Source: Tetrahymena thermophila SB210
Taxonomy: Eukaryota; Ciliophora; Oligohymenophorea; Hymenostomatida; Tetrahymenidae
DNA length: 64,000 nt
Reading direction: 5' to 3'
NCBI RefSeq assembly: GCF_000189635.1
Contig: NW_002476236.1
Span: 62,001-126,000 of the forward strand
The translations under genes were made by a program, and so were the position numbers. The notes below the pieces were generated by a model. The model saw only the letters and a program-made list of their open reading frames with translations, ran no database searches and was not told the origin of the DNA. Shown here piece by piece: positions 50,144 through 63,545 of this stretch (position 1 is the first letter of the stretch; each line of letters starts with the position of its first letter).

Positions 50144-52982
50144 TTTTTGATGATATATTTTTAATAAGATTATTTTACTTATTTTTTTCCTTTATTTTTT
50201 ATTTTATTCTTTATTAATTAATAATACAAATTTTATTGATTTACCAGATATAAAGGGACACACATATCACACATAGATCGTTCTATCTTATCTTCTTGAA
50301 GCAATTGTTAGATTTTTAAATATAAAGTAAATGCTTATTTTATACAAAATTTAATTTAATAATTAAAAAGATATGTATATTCTTTAACTATTCTATTAAA
50401 GGTCTTTTAGAATCTTCGTTTATAACATTCAATTAATCAATCAATCAACCAATAAACAGCGAATAGATTTGATACATTAGCAATAGTAAGCTGGGCATTT
50501 AATTATAATTATATTTTAAGAAGAAAGCACATAATTTTATCAAGATAAAATAATCCTTGATTTTCTTTTTTTTTAAATTCTTCATGAATTAACAAATGTT
50601 TTTTAGTTAAGTGTCTATCTTACTGCGTGATAAGTCCTATTTGTAATATCAGTAATAGGAAAAAATGTATAAAATATAAAGGTAGTATTATCTTATTACT
50701 TAGCAAACCGAGAAACCTGTTAGGATAACAATTTTTTAGTAAAAATTCAGCTTAAAATGAAAGATTTTAGAAATCAATATTTGAATCCAAAATATATCTA
50801 TAATTTTAATAGAAAGTAAAGTGTAGGTGAGTAAAAACCATATAAACATGGATAAGTGTAAAATTTATGAAATCTGTTGAAGAAGGATTTATATTTTTAA
50901 GTGTAAATATAAGGCTGCAAGAAATAATTTTTAAATTATCTTAAAAATAGAATAAATATTGCGTCATTTTTCGAAAGAAACATTTTTCTAAAATTTTTGA
51001 TAATTAAAAATCTACACTAATAAATCGTAATATTCATCAATTTAGACCAATTTAATTCGTTATCAAAGATATTTTATTAAATGCTTATAAATTTAACTTA
51101 ATTATTGCATCACATTTATAATTTACAGTTCAAATCTTACATAATTATTTTTTTCTTTTTTACTTAAATTGCATTTCAGTTTTTATAAATCCTATCTTTC
51201 ATCTGCAATTTTTGAATTCTATCTACTATACTTTTACGTGCCATAAGCATATTTTAAATTTTATTTATTTATTTTGCATTTTTTATTTTGCTTAACATCA
51301 AATGTTATTTTTCATATCACTATGTTTATATTAGGTACTATCTCATTAATTTTCACATATATCTTCCCAATTCTTTCTTAAGTGGTAATAATGTTCATAT
51401 TTTCAAGTTAATAAGATCATATATCTTCAAATCAAACGAAAGCCAGTTATATATTTATCAATTTCTGTAAATTTAACAAATTAAAATAATTATGAAATAT
51501 TTATCTAGAATATTTTGTAATATGAAATTTATTAAAACAATTTCAAATAAAAGAAGTATTTTTATAGCTACATATCATAGATTCGTTTAAAATTATTTAA
51601 GTAATAACTTGTTGGGAAAATTTTGAGGATATAAATTTAACAAAGTTAAGCCGCTAAGAAATAAATATGTAAATATACTAAAATAATCAGCCAAAATTTT
51701 TATTTTAATTTATTTCTGACCAATTTGGTGTAAATTTGTAAATTTATAATACCTACATCTTTTAAATTACACTTAAAAATTATGTAAAATTCGCATGTAA
51801 AATTCTGTTTCTAAAAATTATGTTGAATCCAAAAGCAAAAATATTTTAAAGAATTTAAATGATTTACTTAATATTTTCTCGTAATTACATAATAATATTT
51901 ATTAATCTTTTTTTTTAGTTTAAATAAAAAATTCAAATAACCTAATTTTATTAAAACTTTGGATATTATCTTCCTCTTCGATATAGTAATTTTAGATCTA
52001 CAACAATATTTCCTTAAATTTGACTTCCATTTCTTTTCTTAAATGATTATAAAAAATAAATAAATAAATGAATTAGAAAAAATTACTTTTACTCTTAAAT
52101 TTTTTGCAACAATTAAAATTTTAAAGAAATATTAGCTATCTAGTAATTAAAAGAAGTAAACATTTTAAAAACACATATTCAAAATAATTAATTTAAATCT
52201 TTTATTTTAAAGTAAAATTAGAAATTTATATTGCAATTTGATGAAAAAACGAATAACAGTCATCCTTCTATCTGTGCTTAATAATTTAATAAAAATGCTG
52301 AATTTTTGTAGAAATTATTTAGATTATTTATTAAAAAACAAAATTTTCATTTTAATAATAAAATAAAATTTAAAAATATTTTTGATTGTTGTGTCATGCA
52401 ATGAATTAAATTATAAAAAATTGAATTAAAAAAAGATTCTTACCTTGTAAAATAAAATACCTTTAACTATTTTTTATAAATTATTATTAGGAAACATAAA
52501 ACCCTTTTGTTTAATTTTAAATTAAATTTATATAATTTGAAGTATTAGTTTAATTTTTTTTAATTTATTAATTGTTTGTTGTGTAGATAATTTTTAAAAA
52601 GGTAATTCTAATATAAAAAAATATCTTTTTAGTTAATAAATATTTAATTTAAAAACGGCGAATAAGATTAATCTTGTTATAAAGAAAAAAATCTTAATTA
52701 TATAAATTTGTAATAAATAATATTTTTTAAAAGCAATAATTTGTTTGTTAATATTTATTTAGATACTCTTTTTCTGATCTAAGATATTAAATTTTAAAGA
52801 AAATTAAATTTTTTACTATCTAATTTTTTGATGAGTTGAGACTTGATTATAAATTAATATCTTAGGTGGTGATAGTGTTGTTGTATTTTTTTACAATTTT
52901 TTTAAGATAAAAGATAGTTTCGCTATCAGTAAAAAAATTAAATTCTTAAATTTTATTTTAAAGTAAAATTAACAATTCACAA
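50144..52982. other. Large divergent intergenic region
   Basis: 2.8 kb, the largest gap, between divergent citrate synthase (-) and acid phosphatase (+). Both promoters must be here. Only AT-rich DNA, homopolymer runs and ATCA repeats (near 50430) were seen; the short open frames have random composition. Confidence 0.6.
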
Positions 52983-54598
52983 ATGAAAATTTAAGCGATT
53001 TATAACTTTTTATTGTTAATATCTCTCCTTTAAGAAATAGTTTTGAGCTAAGATAAGCTGCTTCTAGTAATAGAGCACTTTAGACATGGCGCAAGAGGTC
53101 CTCTAAAAAACTCTTATGACTATTAATAGTAAACATATATGGCAGGTGAATTAACAGACGTAGGAATTTTCTAATAGTATTAGTTAGGATCTCAAATTAG
53201 AGCAGAATACGTTTAAAACAGAAAATTCCTTAGACCCTACTTTAACCATACAGAAATATTAGTCTATTCAACAGATGTTAACAGAACAATAATGAGTTCT
53301 TATGCCCATCTTACAGGTAGTTTATCTTTCTCAAATAAAATATACAACATTAATTAGTTAGTTTTATCAAAAATCAAAAAATGAAAAAGATTTTAATTTT
53401 ATAAAAAGCTCTTTACCCACCAGGTACTGGCTATAATATTAGTGTTACAAACTAAACTCTACTTCAGACTCCTTATTAAAACGCTATATTTTACCCTGTT
53501 GATGGAGGATATGCATTACCTTATGGAATGTCTGTATTTCCAGTCCATACTCTCCCTTAGTAAGGATCGATTTTACCTCTATATTGCCCTAACTATAATA
53601 AACTAATGTAATCAAATATTAATAAGTATGGCGACTTTATTAGTAATTTAAATGCTGAATGCAACGATTTGTATCAATAAATTTCTGATATGATTAATGA
53701 GCCTATCAACAACTTATAAGATTTGATGAATTTCGAAGATGTTATGACTGCTGATATATATTAATAAAGAAAACTTCCACCATAGCTTACCTACGATTAG
53801 ATTAACAAAATAAACATATTGAGAGCTATTTCATGGTTCGTTTACCAAACAGGACCAGTTGCTAAAGCATTGGCCTCAAATGGATTTAATTTTATAATCC
53901 AATAATTTTAAAATAAGATAAACAATAACTCTACACTTAAATATATAGTCTTATCAGGACATGATAGCACTCTTAGTAGATAAATATTACAGCTCAATAT
54001 GTCAAATCATGAATGTTAATGGTAAAAATACCAAAATAAGCCAAGTACATCATTAAATTGTGTAGATAGTCCAAGATTTGCATCTACTATCATATACGAG
54101 CTTTACTAATCAGCAGCTGACCCTACTTAGTACTATGTGATGGTAAAATATAATAATTAATATGTCTTTCTTTGTGAGTAATAATCAACTAAATGTGAGC
54201 TCTAAGAATTTATTTCAAGATTATAATTTAGCTCAGGGGTTTACGAAGATCTTTGCGGTATAGTAAGCGATAAAAGTGTTATAGACGATAGGGAAACTCT
54301 AATTTAATTTTTAGCAATAATTACAGTAGTATTAGCTATAGTAACTGCTCTGCTTGGTTATAGTCTATATAAAATGAAATAGCAATCTAAATCATAGATA
54401 TAGTATTTACAAGAGCACTAGCTTTAATCCCCACTTTATAACTAATCAGATATGTCTAGGTATGTTGAATTGCATAATATTTAATAAAATTAATAATAAT
54501 AAATAACTTAATCACAACAATTCTAATAACAATAACAATAACCATAATAACAACAATAACAGTAATAATATACTGAACAAGGGTACACTTAAGCATGA
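52983..54598 (+). CDS. Histidine acid phosphatase, secreted/lysosomal, C-terminally anchored
   Basis: Phosphomonoesterase of the branch-2 histidine phosphatase family. Two exons, 52983-53316 and 53409-54598 (92-nt intron); 507 aa. The N terminus (IYNFLLLISLLQEIVLS, to about 22) is a signal peptide. The phosphate loop is HFRHGARGP with catalytic His 35. The second motif is LSGHDSTL with His 296 and Asp 297, the proton donor. Supporting features are YSTDVNRTIMSSYAHL and LYPPGTGYN, plus many N-glycosylation sequons and paired Cys. A single membrane helix (LAIITVVLAIVTALLGY, about 413-429) is followed by a short basic stop and a Gln-rich cytosolic tail, giving type I topology as in lysosomal acid phosphatase. 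Substrate is not predictable. Confidence 0.94.
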
Positions 54599-55111
54599 TA
54601 CAATTATTTATGGATGTTGATTAATAATTTTATTTTCAATTAAATTTTTAATAAAATTATTAAGATAAATGTTATCTATATTTCAAATTATATTGACCTT
54701 TATTAGTGTATTAATTAATTTATTAATTAGATTAGATTTTTATTTAAAAATTAAAAATTAAAAATATAATTTTATTATTTTTTTATATGAATAAATATTA
54801 AAAAAATTAAAGTAGAATAAATCATTATCTCTTTAAATTATATTAAATTACCTTGCTATGTTAAACCGCCAATATTAGACGTTTATATTTTATTGTACCG
54901 CCTTATATATAAATACTTATAATTGATTAATTAGTTTTGTTATTAAAAATTTTAGTTTAAATTTTCAATCGGTTTTTTATCATTATTTATTTCACTATTA
55001 TGCTTTTAAAATTAAAAAATTCTTAATAATAGCTATTACTTTTTAGACGGAAATATTTTATAAAAAAGGTTTTTTTGAATAAAAGATATAGATAGATAGA
55101 TTATAAAATTA
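54599..55111. other. Intergenic, AT-rich
   Basis: 513 bp between two plus-strand genes; a GATA-repeat run lies just before the bromodomain start (near 55088-55099). Otherwise nothing recognised. Confidence 0.55.
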
Positions 55112-55990
55112 ATGGATAAATAAGTATAAAGTGAATGCAGTAAAGTTTTGAAATAGCTGCTTAAGTTACCAGAATCATATCCTTTTAGAGAACCAGTCGA
55201 TTATGAATAATTATAGTTATTTGATTACCCTGATATTATAAAAAATCCTATGGATTTAGGCACGATAGAATAAAACTTAAAAGCAAAAAAATATAAATAG
55301 CCTAAAGACTTCTTTGATGACATATTTTTAGTGTGGAATAATTGTAAAATGTACAATCAAGATGGATCTAACATTTATTAGTAAGCTTTAAATATGGAAA
55401 AAGCTACTAATGCTGCTAAATATGCTTTTGAATAGTCCTTAAAAAAGCTAAATTAAACCTAAGCACAAGCAACATAAAACCAATCTTCTTCAGCTGGCAT
55501 AGCTGGTAAGTAAAAAAAGACAGAAAAATCAGTTAGTTCATCTATAATTAAAAAGAAAATCCATAAAAACAAAGAAGGAAGCAGTAGCATTACAGTAAAT
55601 ACTAATACAAACGTGAATGTAGCATCAGGAAATAATAATAATGGAAATAACAATAATACTTAATATTAACAATAATAAAATGTCTAGAGTGTATAATATA
55701 GTAAAAAAGAAAGGCAACCACCTGTCAATAAAAATGAATAATAGTAAGAAAAATATGCTAATTAGCAAGAAAGAAAATATGCTCATATATCACTTAGATT
55801 AAATTTAGCTTTTAAATTAAAAAATGCTACAGAAGATAAGTTAGTAAATTTATTTGCTATGCTTGCAGAAAAACACCCTGAAACACTTTCAAATATAGAA
55901 AATAGAGAACAAAAGCTCTCTATGAATTTGACCTAGTTACCTGATCAAACTATTTAAAATATGATAGCAGCATTAGAATTCAAAGATTGA
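55112..55990 (+). CDS. Bromodomain-NET protein
   Basis: Chromatin reader binding acetyl-lysine on histones. Single exon, 292 aa, TGA 55988-55990. Bromodomain at about 5-115: helix Z (CSKVLKQLLKLPESYPF), the ZA loop FDYPDIIKNPMDLGTI, then WNNCKMYNQDGSNIY, with the acetyl-lysine-binding Asn in MYN (Asn 82). A Gln/Asn/Ser-rich linker with Lys clusters follows (about 120-215), then a C-terminal NET-type helical domain (LRLNLAFKLKNATEDKLVNLF to LPDQTIQNMIAALEF, about 225-290). Only one bromodomain is present, unlike the two in animal BET proteins; this is the compact layout known for small ciliate and plant (GTE-like) relatives. Confidence 0.94.
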
Positions 55991-57634
55991 AATTATTTTT
56001 TGATTTATTTATAGTCTACAAAGTCAAAGAATATAAGAGTTTTCAAAAATGTATGAAAACTTAGTAAATATTTCAATTATGAATAAAAGATAAATACTTC
56101 AAATAAAACAAACTACTATATTTCAATCAATCAAATTATATAATTAAATTAAGGCTATTAGACTATTTTGTAATCATAAAGAAACAAGCTTTTATTAAAA
56201 AATGTTTCCAACTAATCAAAACTTATTAATGCAAATTATTAAAGAATTTAAAATTTGAAGAACAAAAAAATCTATCTAATTTTCATATTATCAATTATTT
56301 TTAACTAAAAAAACATTATAAAAATAACAACTTTCTTTGTTAATGAATTGTATATTGCAAATCATTTTAAAATAAAAACACATTAAAAAATAATTTAATA
56401 ATTTGTATAAAAACTTTCATTTAATTTATTTTGTTTGTTTAAGTTTAAAAAAAAATTAAAGATTTAGCTTTAACAATATGATAAATAAAGTTTTTAATTT
56501 CTTTATGATCTAAATAAAAAATTTTTTAATTTTCCAAATATCAATAATTTAATTTGTTTTATTTAGATTAGAAAAATATAAACTTAGTTTTATATATTAT
56601 AAATTTGATGCTATATTTAACTTTTAATGAAAAAATCCTTATTATTTTAAAAATAAATAATTTTTATACAACTTATTTTATTCTCAAATTTTATATGTTG
56701 ATAAATTTAAATAATTAAATGTAATTAATTGTTTTTAAATAATTTAATTCATTTATTTAAAATTAAATTATTGAAAATATATCTATTTAAGATTATCTAT
56801 CTTTATTGTTCTTGATATAAATGTACTATCATATTAATTTTTTAAGGAATTATTTTTATTTTTGTTTTACATGTATTTTTGTAATTAATTTTAAAAATAT
56901 TATTATGATAAAATAAACAAAAATCTTTTTTTAACTTATTTATTTATTTAATATTGAATTTTTTTATTTATAGAATTAAAAAGGGAATTTCAAAAAGAAG
57001 AAAAAAATAGTGGTATTTAAATATATGCATGCATGTATGTTATCATCAAGATTTCAAAATAAAAGAAACAAAATACTAAAATTATTTAATTAAAAAAATA
57101 AATATAGCACAAATAGTTTTTGAGGTTGCTATTTGATACTAATATTGAAATAAAAAAGTTTTTTTCCCTTGATGTAGATTAAGCTTTATTTCTAAAACGA
57201 TCTTATATTTTTTCATCCTGCTTCGGATGGTTCCAATTAAATCCCTCTACCAATATCATTATTTTTTGTATTCATTCAATGAGCAACAGGTTATATGATT
57301 TGTTGGTTAATTATTTTATCAATTATTTAGAAGAAATAAGCAGAAAGGGTGAGTCATTCATTGTTTTTGATAGTGAGTGGCATTAATTACAATCTAATAT
57401 GTTAAATTTATTAAATATTAGATCATAAGAAGTTTGTTTGGTTGTTTGATTTTGAAATGATATTTTATCATTAATTATTTAATTGAAAATGTTTTATATG
57501 AGTGGAACCAGAGTATTTTTATATAGTAAATGTTTATTTAGGTATTTATTTTTATTATTTTTATAGTTTTTATTGAATTATAATGAAGCCAAATATATTT
57601 TTTGTTAGCCTCTCTTTATTTATTAAATTTTCAA
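55991..57634. other. Intergenic between convergent genes
   Basis: 1.64 kb, mostly very AT-rich. A small GC-richer island at about 57160-57260 includes a 5-bp CATCC/GGATG hairpin near 57215-57230 and TGGTTCCAATTAAATCCC. It has no tRNA cloverleaf; otherwise nothing is supported. Confidence 0.5.
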
Positions 57635-60617
57635 TCATTTATTCAGCCTAACTTTTAGTTTAGCATATCTTTCTTTGATCTTTAATATCCAATTTTCTGC
57701 AATTATTGGCTATATTTTTTGGTGTTCTTTTAAATTTTTGTATGATTCTTCTAGCCTTTTCTAAAATTATTCAAGTTCTTCATTCATATGGCAGTTCGGT
57801 CCCTTTTTCTTTCCCTCACTTTTTTTAATCTTTTCTGTGCTGCTATCTCTTGGCTATTCTTCTTCACCATTTTAGTGTTAGGATTGGTTTTATTCTTCAT
57901 CTTTACAAATTATATAAATTTAAATTAATTACATATTTACTAAAAAAATATTTACCTTTATTTGCAGCAGCATTAGCAGCAGATTTGTTTTTCTTTTTCT
58001 TCTTTTTCTTTTTCTTTATTTCTTAATCATCAAGTGTATTAATGTATTCACATAACCCATTAATTTATTCCGAAAATTCTTTTTGCCCTGCGTAATCACT
58101 TATGTCATTATACTGACCTTGTGCAAACTATTATTGTAATTTTTTCAATTACATATTTTTCGACTTCTTTTAGTTTCTTTTTTTAAGTAGTTTTTGATTC
58201 ATAGTGCTTTATTATGAAATGTGAGGTTGACCTTAATAATATCTATCATCATCTATTCAAATAATATATTAATTACTATAGATAATTTTATAAAATCTAT
58301 TACTTTGACTTTCTTCTTCCTCTTCTTCATCACATGTTTCTTTTTCATATATTTCAATGTTTATTGGATGTTCTTCAGATGGAATGTATTAATTTCTATT
58401 TTTAAATCAAAAATTTTTATCTATTTATTTACTCAAATAAATAATTGTTTTAAAAATTCTACTTTCTAATTAAAATGTCATGCATCTTGTTTAATTGATG
58501 GAAGCAATCATGGTATTTACTTCCATTCAAACCTTTTGATCTGAAATAATTTATCTTAGCCTCTAAGTAATTATTAATTTAAGGATCTGCAAAGACAAAG
58601 AAGATAAATATTCTCCTATGAAGGTCTTCACAGTTGAAGCGTATCTATTTAAATTAATATTAGTAACACAATTATTATTTGAAAAGTATGTAAAAAATTA
58701 TTTTACGGATCTATTTTTCTCAATGAAATGATTTATATAAAGATAAACTATTTTTTCTGTTTATTTACTGTATTTTTCTACTGCTTAATATTATCCATAA
58801 ATCTGATTTGTAATTCTTATAAAGGCCTCAGACTATTTATGGAAGTTTTTATTGATAATTTATTCGAATTCTGATATTTCGAAAATCCTATTTTATGATT
58901 CAGCTATACCAGAACAGGCTTAGTTTATTTACTTTATATTATTTATAATTTTCTACTTTACATCCTATTATAAAATATAAATAAAAGTTATTTTATAGAA
59001 ATAGCTAAATTTCTTTAATTTTATTACCTCAGCGTATATGCGTATTGAGTTAAAAAGAATATCAAAAAAATTATTTATATTTTAAATCTCTCTTAGTGCT
59101 GGAATAACAAATTCTTTTAATTCATCATAAGTATATTCTTCAAAATAAATTTTATTTAAAATTTAATCCAAATCCAAGTGTTCGTCCTTTACTATTAATT
59201 TTTTTATTCAAATAAATTTAAAAAATTAAAACTGTTGTGTAAAAAAATTAAACTGAATTTAAAGAAAAGTTTTTTGAATTTTTTTGAATTAAGTTATTTA
59301 TTTATTTATTTGTCTCAAATTTTAAATGATTAAAGAATAAATTTTAATTAAACACAATTTGAAAAAAATGAAAAATAATTTAATTCGAAATTGATAATTA
59401 AAACAAATTTTACAGTATTTAAATTTTTATTAGGATAGCAAGGCTAAATTAGCCTCTTGACTGATAAATGAATTGTGAGAAGGTGCTAATTTTTTCTCAC
59501 TTTCAGACTTTGGTTTACCATAGACTGCTACTCTTTCAACAGAGCTCTTCTTTAAAGACTAAGATGATTACTTTGTGTTTTTTTCTTATGATTAATAAAT
59601 AATAATTAGAAAAGATACAGCAAAAATTAAAATATTTAATTTCTATTTTGTTTTGCATATTTTGTAAAATAACAATTTTATTCGTTAAATAAATAATTAA
59701 TTTTTTACAAAAACTATTTGTTCTTGCGGAATGGTTGAAGCTTTCAGAGTTATCATCCGTGGAAGGAGTTTTACAACCTCTGTTCTTTTATTGCTAAGAC
59801 TGGTTCTAGTAATTAGCTGTAGAATTTTAGTTTGAAGTATTGTTTTATGAGCCGTTTGCATAATATGAATTGTTTTAATTTATAAATTAGTGGTGTGTCG
59901 TTTACTAAGAAGAAGGAAGATAGTTTTTGTTAAGTTATTGAATGTTTTAATTGATTTATTGCTTTTATTATAATTATTATAAATTAACTTAATTGAAAAT
60001 CTATAGTTGTTGCTATTACAATATTTATTTTTATTATAATGCCTACTACTATTGATGACTTAAATTACTTTATTTAGATTTTCCTTATTAAGCATTTTAT
60101 AATTATTGCTATTCTAGTAAGTACTATTGTAATTTCTAATGTTAAAGTTATTTTTAATACTGTTTAATCTATAATTGTTGCTGTTAGCGATTTCCTTATA
60201 ATTGTAGATCATTAAGATTCTTCTATAAAATATTAGCTTATATAAATCTCAAATTTTAATTATCTTCATCGTATGTGTAGCTACCTCTAAAATCACCATT
60301 TTCAAATTCTTCGTGGTCATCCTCTTCCTCTTCTTCGTCTTCATCCTCGTCTTCATCATCATCTCCATCGTCTTCCTCTTCATATTCTTAATCATCTTCA
60401 GTAGCTCCGTTACTTTATAATTACAATATGATTTAAATTACAAATAGCTGTTTTAGAATTTTTAAATATGATTTTACTTTGACTAGAAAATTTTTTTCCC
60501 ATAATGATTATAGTAATCTCTTTTGTTGCAGAATTAAATCTACAAATTTTATTAGCAATCAAATTCTTCATTTTCATCGTATTCTATTTATTCTTCATCT
60601 TCATCATGTCCTTCCAT
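57635..60617 (-). CDS. Uncharacterised nine-exon protein, acidic and Gln-rich N terminus
   Basis: Exons (minus): 60617-60478, 60412-59709, 59584-59414, 59191-59028, 58964-58707, 58644-58433, 58395-58304, 58252-57956, 57900-57635; all eight introns keep phase, 767 aa, and an in-frame TGA lies five codons before the first exon's coding frame. Residues about 1-100 are highly acidic (MEGHDEDEEQIEYDE, DDGDDDEDEDEDEEEEEDD). A Gln-rich block follows, then Ser/Lys-rich sequence (SVERVAVYGKPKSESEKK). The middle (about 340-560) is a predicted helical domain (FVIPALREIQNINNFFDILF, EKIVYLYINHFIEKN, NCEDLHRRIFIFFVF). The C-terminal part has a Lys-rich block (EIKKKKKKKKKN) and a coiled coil (LEQFQKRLEESYKNLKEHQ). 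No family recognised; a nuclear or cytoskeletal scaffold is possible. Confidence 0.8.
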
Positions 60618-60876
60618 ATCATCACAGTCTAATTATTATCAAATAATACAAGGAAATTAATAGTGTTTCTTTAATATTTTTATATCAAATAGTTTAAAGA
60701 TTTAAGCTACATGTTATAATATTATCAAATAGTAAAAAGATAATATCAATGACATGTTTTTATATCAATTATACCACAATTAAATTCACGATCTTTTAGA
60801 AAATACTTTTTAACTTGAATTACAAACACAAACGCTATTTTTGTTTTTGATTTTCTCTAAAATAATCCTATTATTC
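60618..60876. other. Short intergenic spacer with inverted repeat
   Basis: Gap of 259 bp between two minus-strand genes. At 60709-60757 an imperfect palindrome is flanked by ACATGT at both ends, with TATTATC/GATAATA arms around an A-rich loop. Nearby TATATCAA motifs recur (60681, 60761). It could be a terminator-like hairpin of the upstream gene or a regulatory site for the downstream one. Confidence 0.5.
60709..60757. repeat. 49-bp imperfect palindrome
   Basis: Left arm ACATGTTATAATATTATC and right arm GATAATATCAATGACATGT pair except for a few central bases; the loop is about 12 nt. It sits just upstream of the 767-aa gene's start on the minus strand. Confidence 0.7.
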
Positions 60877-62166
60877 TCAATTAAATGTTTAATTTTCTTC
60901 TCTCTGTTTTTATTATCGCTCAGCATCCAGTTAAAGAGTGTTAAAAAAGATCCAGATAAAATTTATTTGAAAATAATATTTAAGTAGTTAAAAAATTTTC
61001 ATTTTTTATTTGATATATCCTTTCAGAAAGATTTCATTCAATTAAAATAATTATTCGGATGCTGCTAACTAGAGAGAATTGCAGAGAGAGTTTAAGGAAA
61101 AGCCAACTTCAATTTATTCAAATATATATTATGGCGTCAAATAGAGATTGGGGAGAAATATTCTATAAAATGTATATTAATTTACTCTGATATTACAGCT
61201 CATTTTGTGGTAGGTAAACATGATATTGCTATTTTTAAATTTCTTAGTTATCTGTTTAATAAATATCGTTACAATCAGCATCTTCTTCGTCATCATAAGA
61301 ATTATGATAATTTTAGCGTTTAATTGCATCATCACAACTCTTAGAAATTTATTTTCTCTCAAATCGACGAATCATCATAATCTAAGATCCCTCTTTTTAA
61401 GAGAGGCTGTTAAGATTGTTTAAGTGGTGATTTCTATTAATCTGATATTAATTGTAGTGATGCATTTAATTGTCATTTATCTATATATTCTATTGTCCAT
61501 ATATTTAATACTGCTATTATTATAGTGGGTATCTGTGATGAAGAGGTATATGCTAGTTCATCCTTCCTTCTTAGATAATTTTTTGTACCTAAAATATAAA
61601 GAAAGTTGAATTTTAACCTAGACTAAGCATTGCATTTTATTATTATAACATCAGAAAAATTTATTATGAATTACCATTTATTCCTTAGTAGCTCTACATT
61701 ATTCTAATTGTTTGCTTTGTGAGTGCTGTTTATATTAATTAATAAAGGAATTTTAGAAAAATCAAATATGTTTGCAAACAATAAAATATCATAAAAACTA
61801 AAGAAATTCGCAGCACTACCATCTTAAGCAAGATCTTTGTGCATTCAATAATTAATAATTAAATAAATATTTTAATAAACATGCCTTCTAACTTTAGTGA
61901 ATCATTTAAAGCTCCTCGGCACTGAACTCCTGCTGTCTTAAATCCATACTGTATTAATAAACACTCGCATTCAATTTAGATTCATCATCTATGTAATCAT
62001 TTTACATGGAATTTGTGCATAATTTCCCTCTAATGATATTCAATTCTTGCTATTATTTTAAGAGCTGTGCTTCCTCTTATGCTTTTTATAATTATTATTC
62101 TGCTTTAAGCCCCTAATTAACCTTTGAGTTATTTGTATTATTTTTTCTTCTATTTTTTTTGCCCAT
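60877..62166 (-). CDS. Uncharacterised six-exon protein
   Basis: Exons (minus): 62166-61893, 61834-61799, 61725-61675, 61588-61512, 61480-61197, 61162-60877; phases agree, 335 aa. N terminus MGKKNRRKNNTNNSK is basic, then a Gln/Glu coiled coil (AEQQLQKAQEEAQLLKQQQ). The middle has GSAANFF, TLTKQTIRIMQSY and YLRRKDELAYTSSSQIP across four short exons. Then comes an Asn/His/Tyr/Gln-rich stretch with an acidic patch (SYDDEEDADCND). The C terminus is helical and hydrophobic (EVGFSLNSLCNSLQLAASEQ, EIFLKGYIKQ). Two of the introns (31 and 34 nt) are very short, so the joins at 61481-61511 and 61163-61196 are the weakest points. An alternative start lies upstream through a putative 26-nt intron. Function unknown. 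Confidence 0.6.
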
Positions 62167-63545
62167 ATTAGACTCTATCTTATAGGAATTTGCTTTTTCT
62201 TTGTATACACTATTAATTTAATTAGGTATAAATACCTTTATTTTGTTTTCTTAGTTTTTTTTAATTAATTAATTAAGTTTTTTTGCTAGCTAGAATTGCT
62301 GCTGTGTTTCTTCCTCATATTTTCATTCATTTTATTGGCATACTTGCTTGTTTGCATGTATGTATTTATACATCTATACATATATAAATACATAAAAACA
62401 TTATTTATTATTAACTATAATAAGTGGAAATAACTAAACTAAATTCATAAAATTTTTTCATCTTTAAATAAGAAGTGATTTTACAAATGAGCAAAAAATC
62501 AAATAGATCAAAATATTAATTAGTAAATTAAAATACATATTTTAGACAAATAATTGAATATTAATATTGAATTTATACATTTAATTTATTATTATTGTTA
62601 TCAAACTTCCTAATTTTTTCTACTGAGTTAAGACACAAAACATGTAAAAAATAATCAATATAATTTGATTTTAAATTTACAAATCTAAATAACAAATCCG
62701 CTTGACAAATATGGGATCTAAAATACTCTGATATCCTAATAAATCCCAAAAATACTTTCAAAATATCAAAATGAAGTATATAAATAATATAATAAATGCA
62801 AAGTTCAATATTTTTTAAAAATATTTAAAGTTTAATAAAAGCAGCTTAGATTTTTTTTGATAAATAAGAGCAGAAAAACACGATTTCTTTTTTAAATAGA
62901 TGCTTTTAAGTTTTTATCATTTGGCTATAAAAAAATTATATTGTAATGTAAATTTATATTAAAGCTTCAAAGTAAAGATAGAATCTAACCAAAATAATTA
63001 TTATAAAGAAATAATTTTAAAATAGTTCTATTATAGAGAATTAATTTTATAATATCTAATTATTGTATGTATGTTTCAACCAATTTAAAATTTAAAAAAA
63101 TAAAAAAATGAAATAGACTATATTTCTTTCAACTAATTATTTACGACAGAATATATTTGTGTTATTTATTAAATTGAAAACTTTTTAAATTAATTTAAAT
63201 TTCTTTTTTCCTTTTTATATTTGATAGTATTGTTAATGAACTAAAGAACTTCCCCATAATACATAAAACACTTTAAATTCAAAAGTAATCATCTTATAAT
63301 CGGAAATTAACGAAATATTTACAAATTCTTCTAAGTTACGAACCATTTCAAGATCAAAAATAAAATATGTGAATTTATTTTAATGGATAATTTAAAAATT
63401 AATTTTAAATGTAAAAGCATCAAAATTTATTACAAAATTTGATTAAAAATATTCTTAACTGGATGGATAAATATTTACTAAATTACTTTTAATTACAAAA
63501 TAAAATTTTACTTAATAGCTTAATTAATTTATAACAATTATTTTT
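62167..63545. other. Intergenic, AT-rich
   Basis: 1.38 kb between two minus-strand genes. An imperfect TATG/CATA-rich palindromic run lies at about 62352-62395. A 62-codon open frame at 62573-62761 (-) lacks coding character. Nothing else supported. Confidence 0.5.

Noticed and set aside
61177..61423. Opposing short open frames over 61.2-61.4 kb
   Set aside because: The acidic, phase-consistent exon of the 335-aa minus-strand gene explains the stretch.
62573..62761. 62-codon minus-strand frame
   Set aside because: Random composition, no neighbour exon, no recognised motif.
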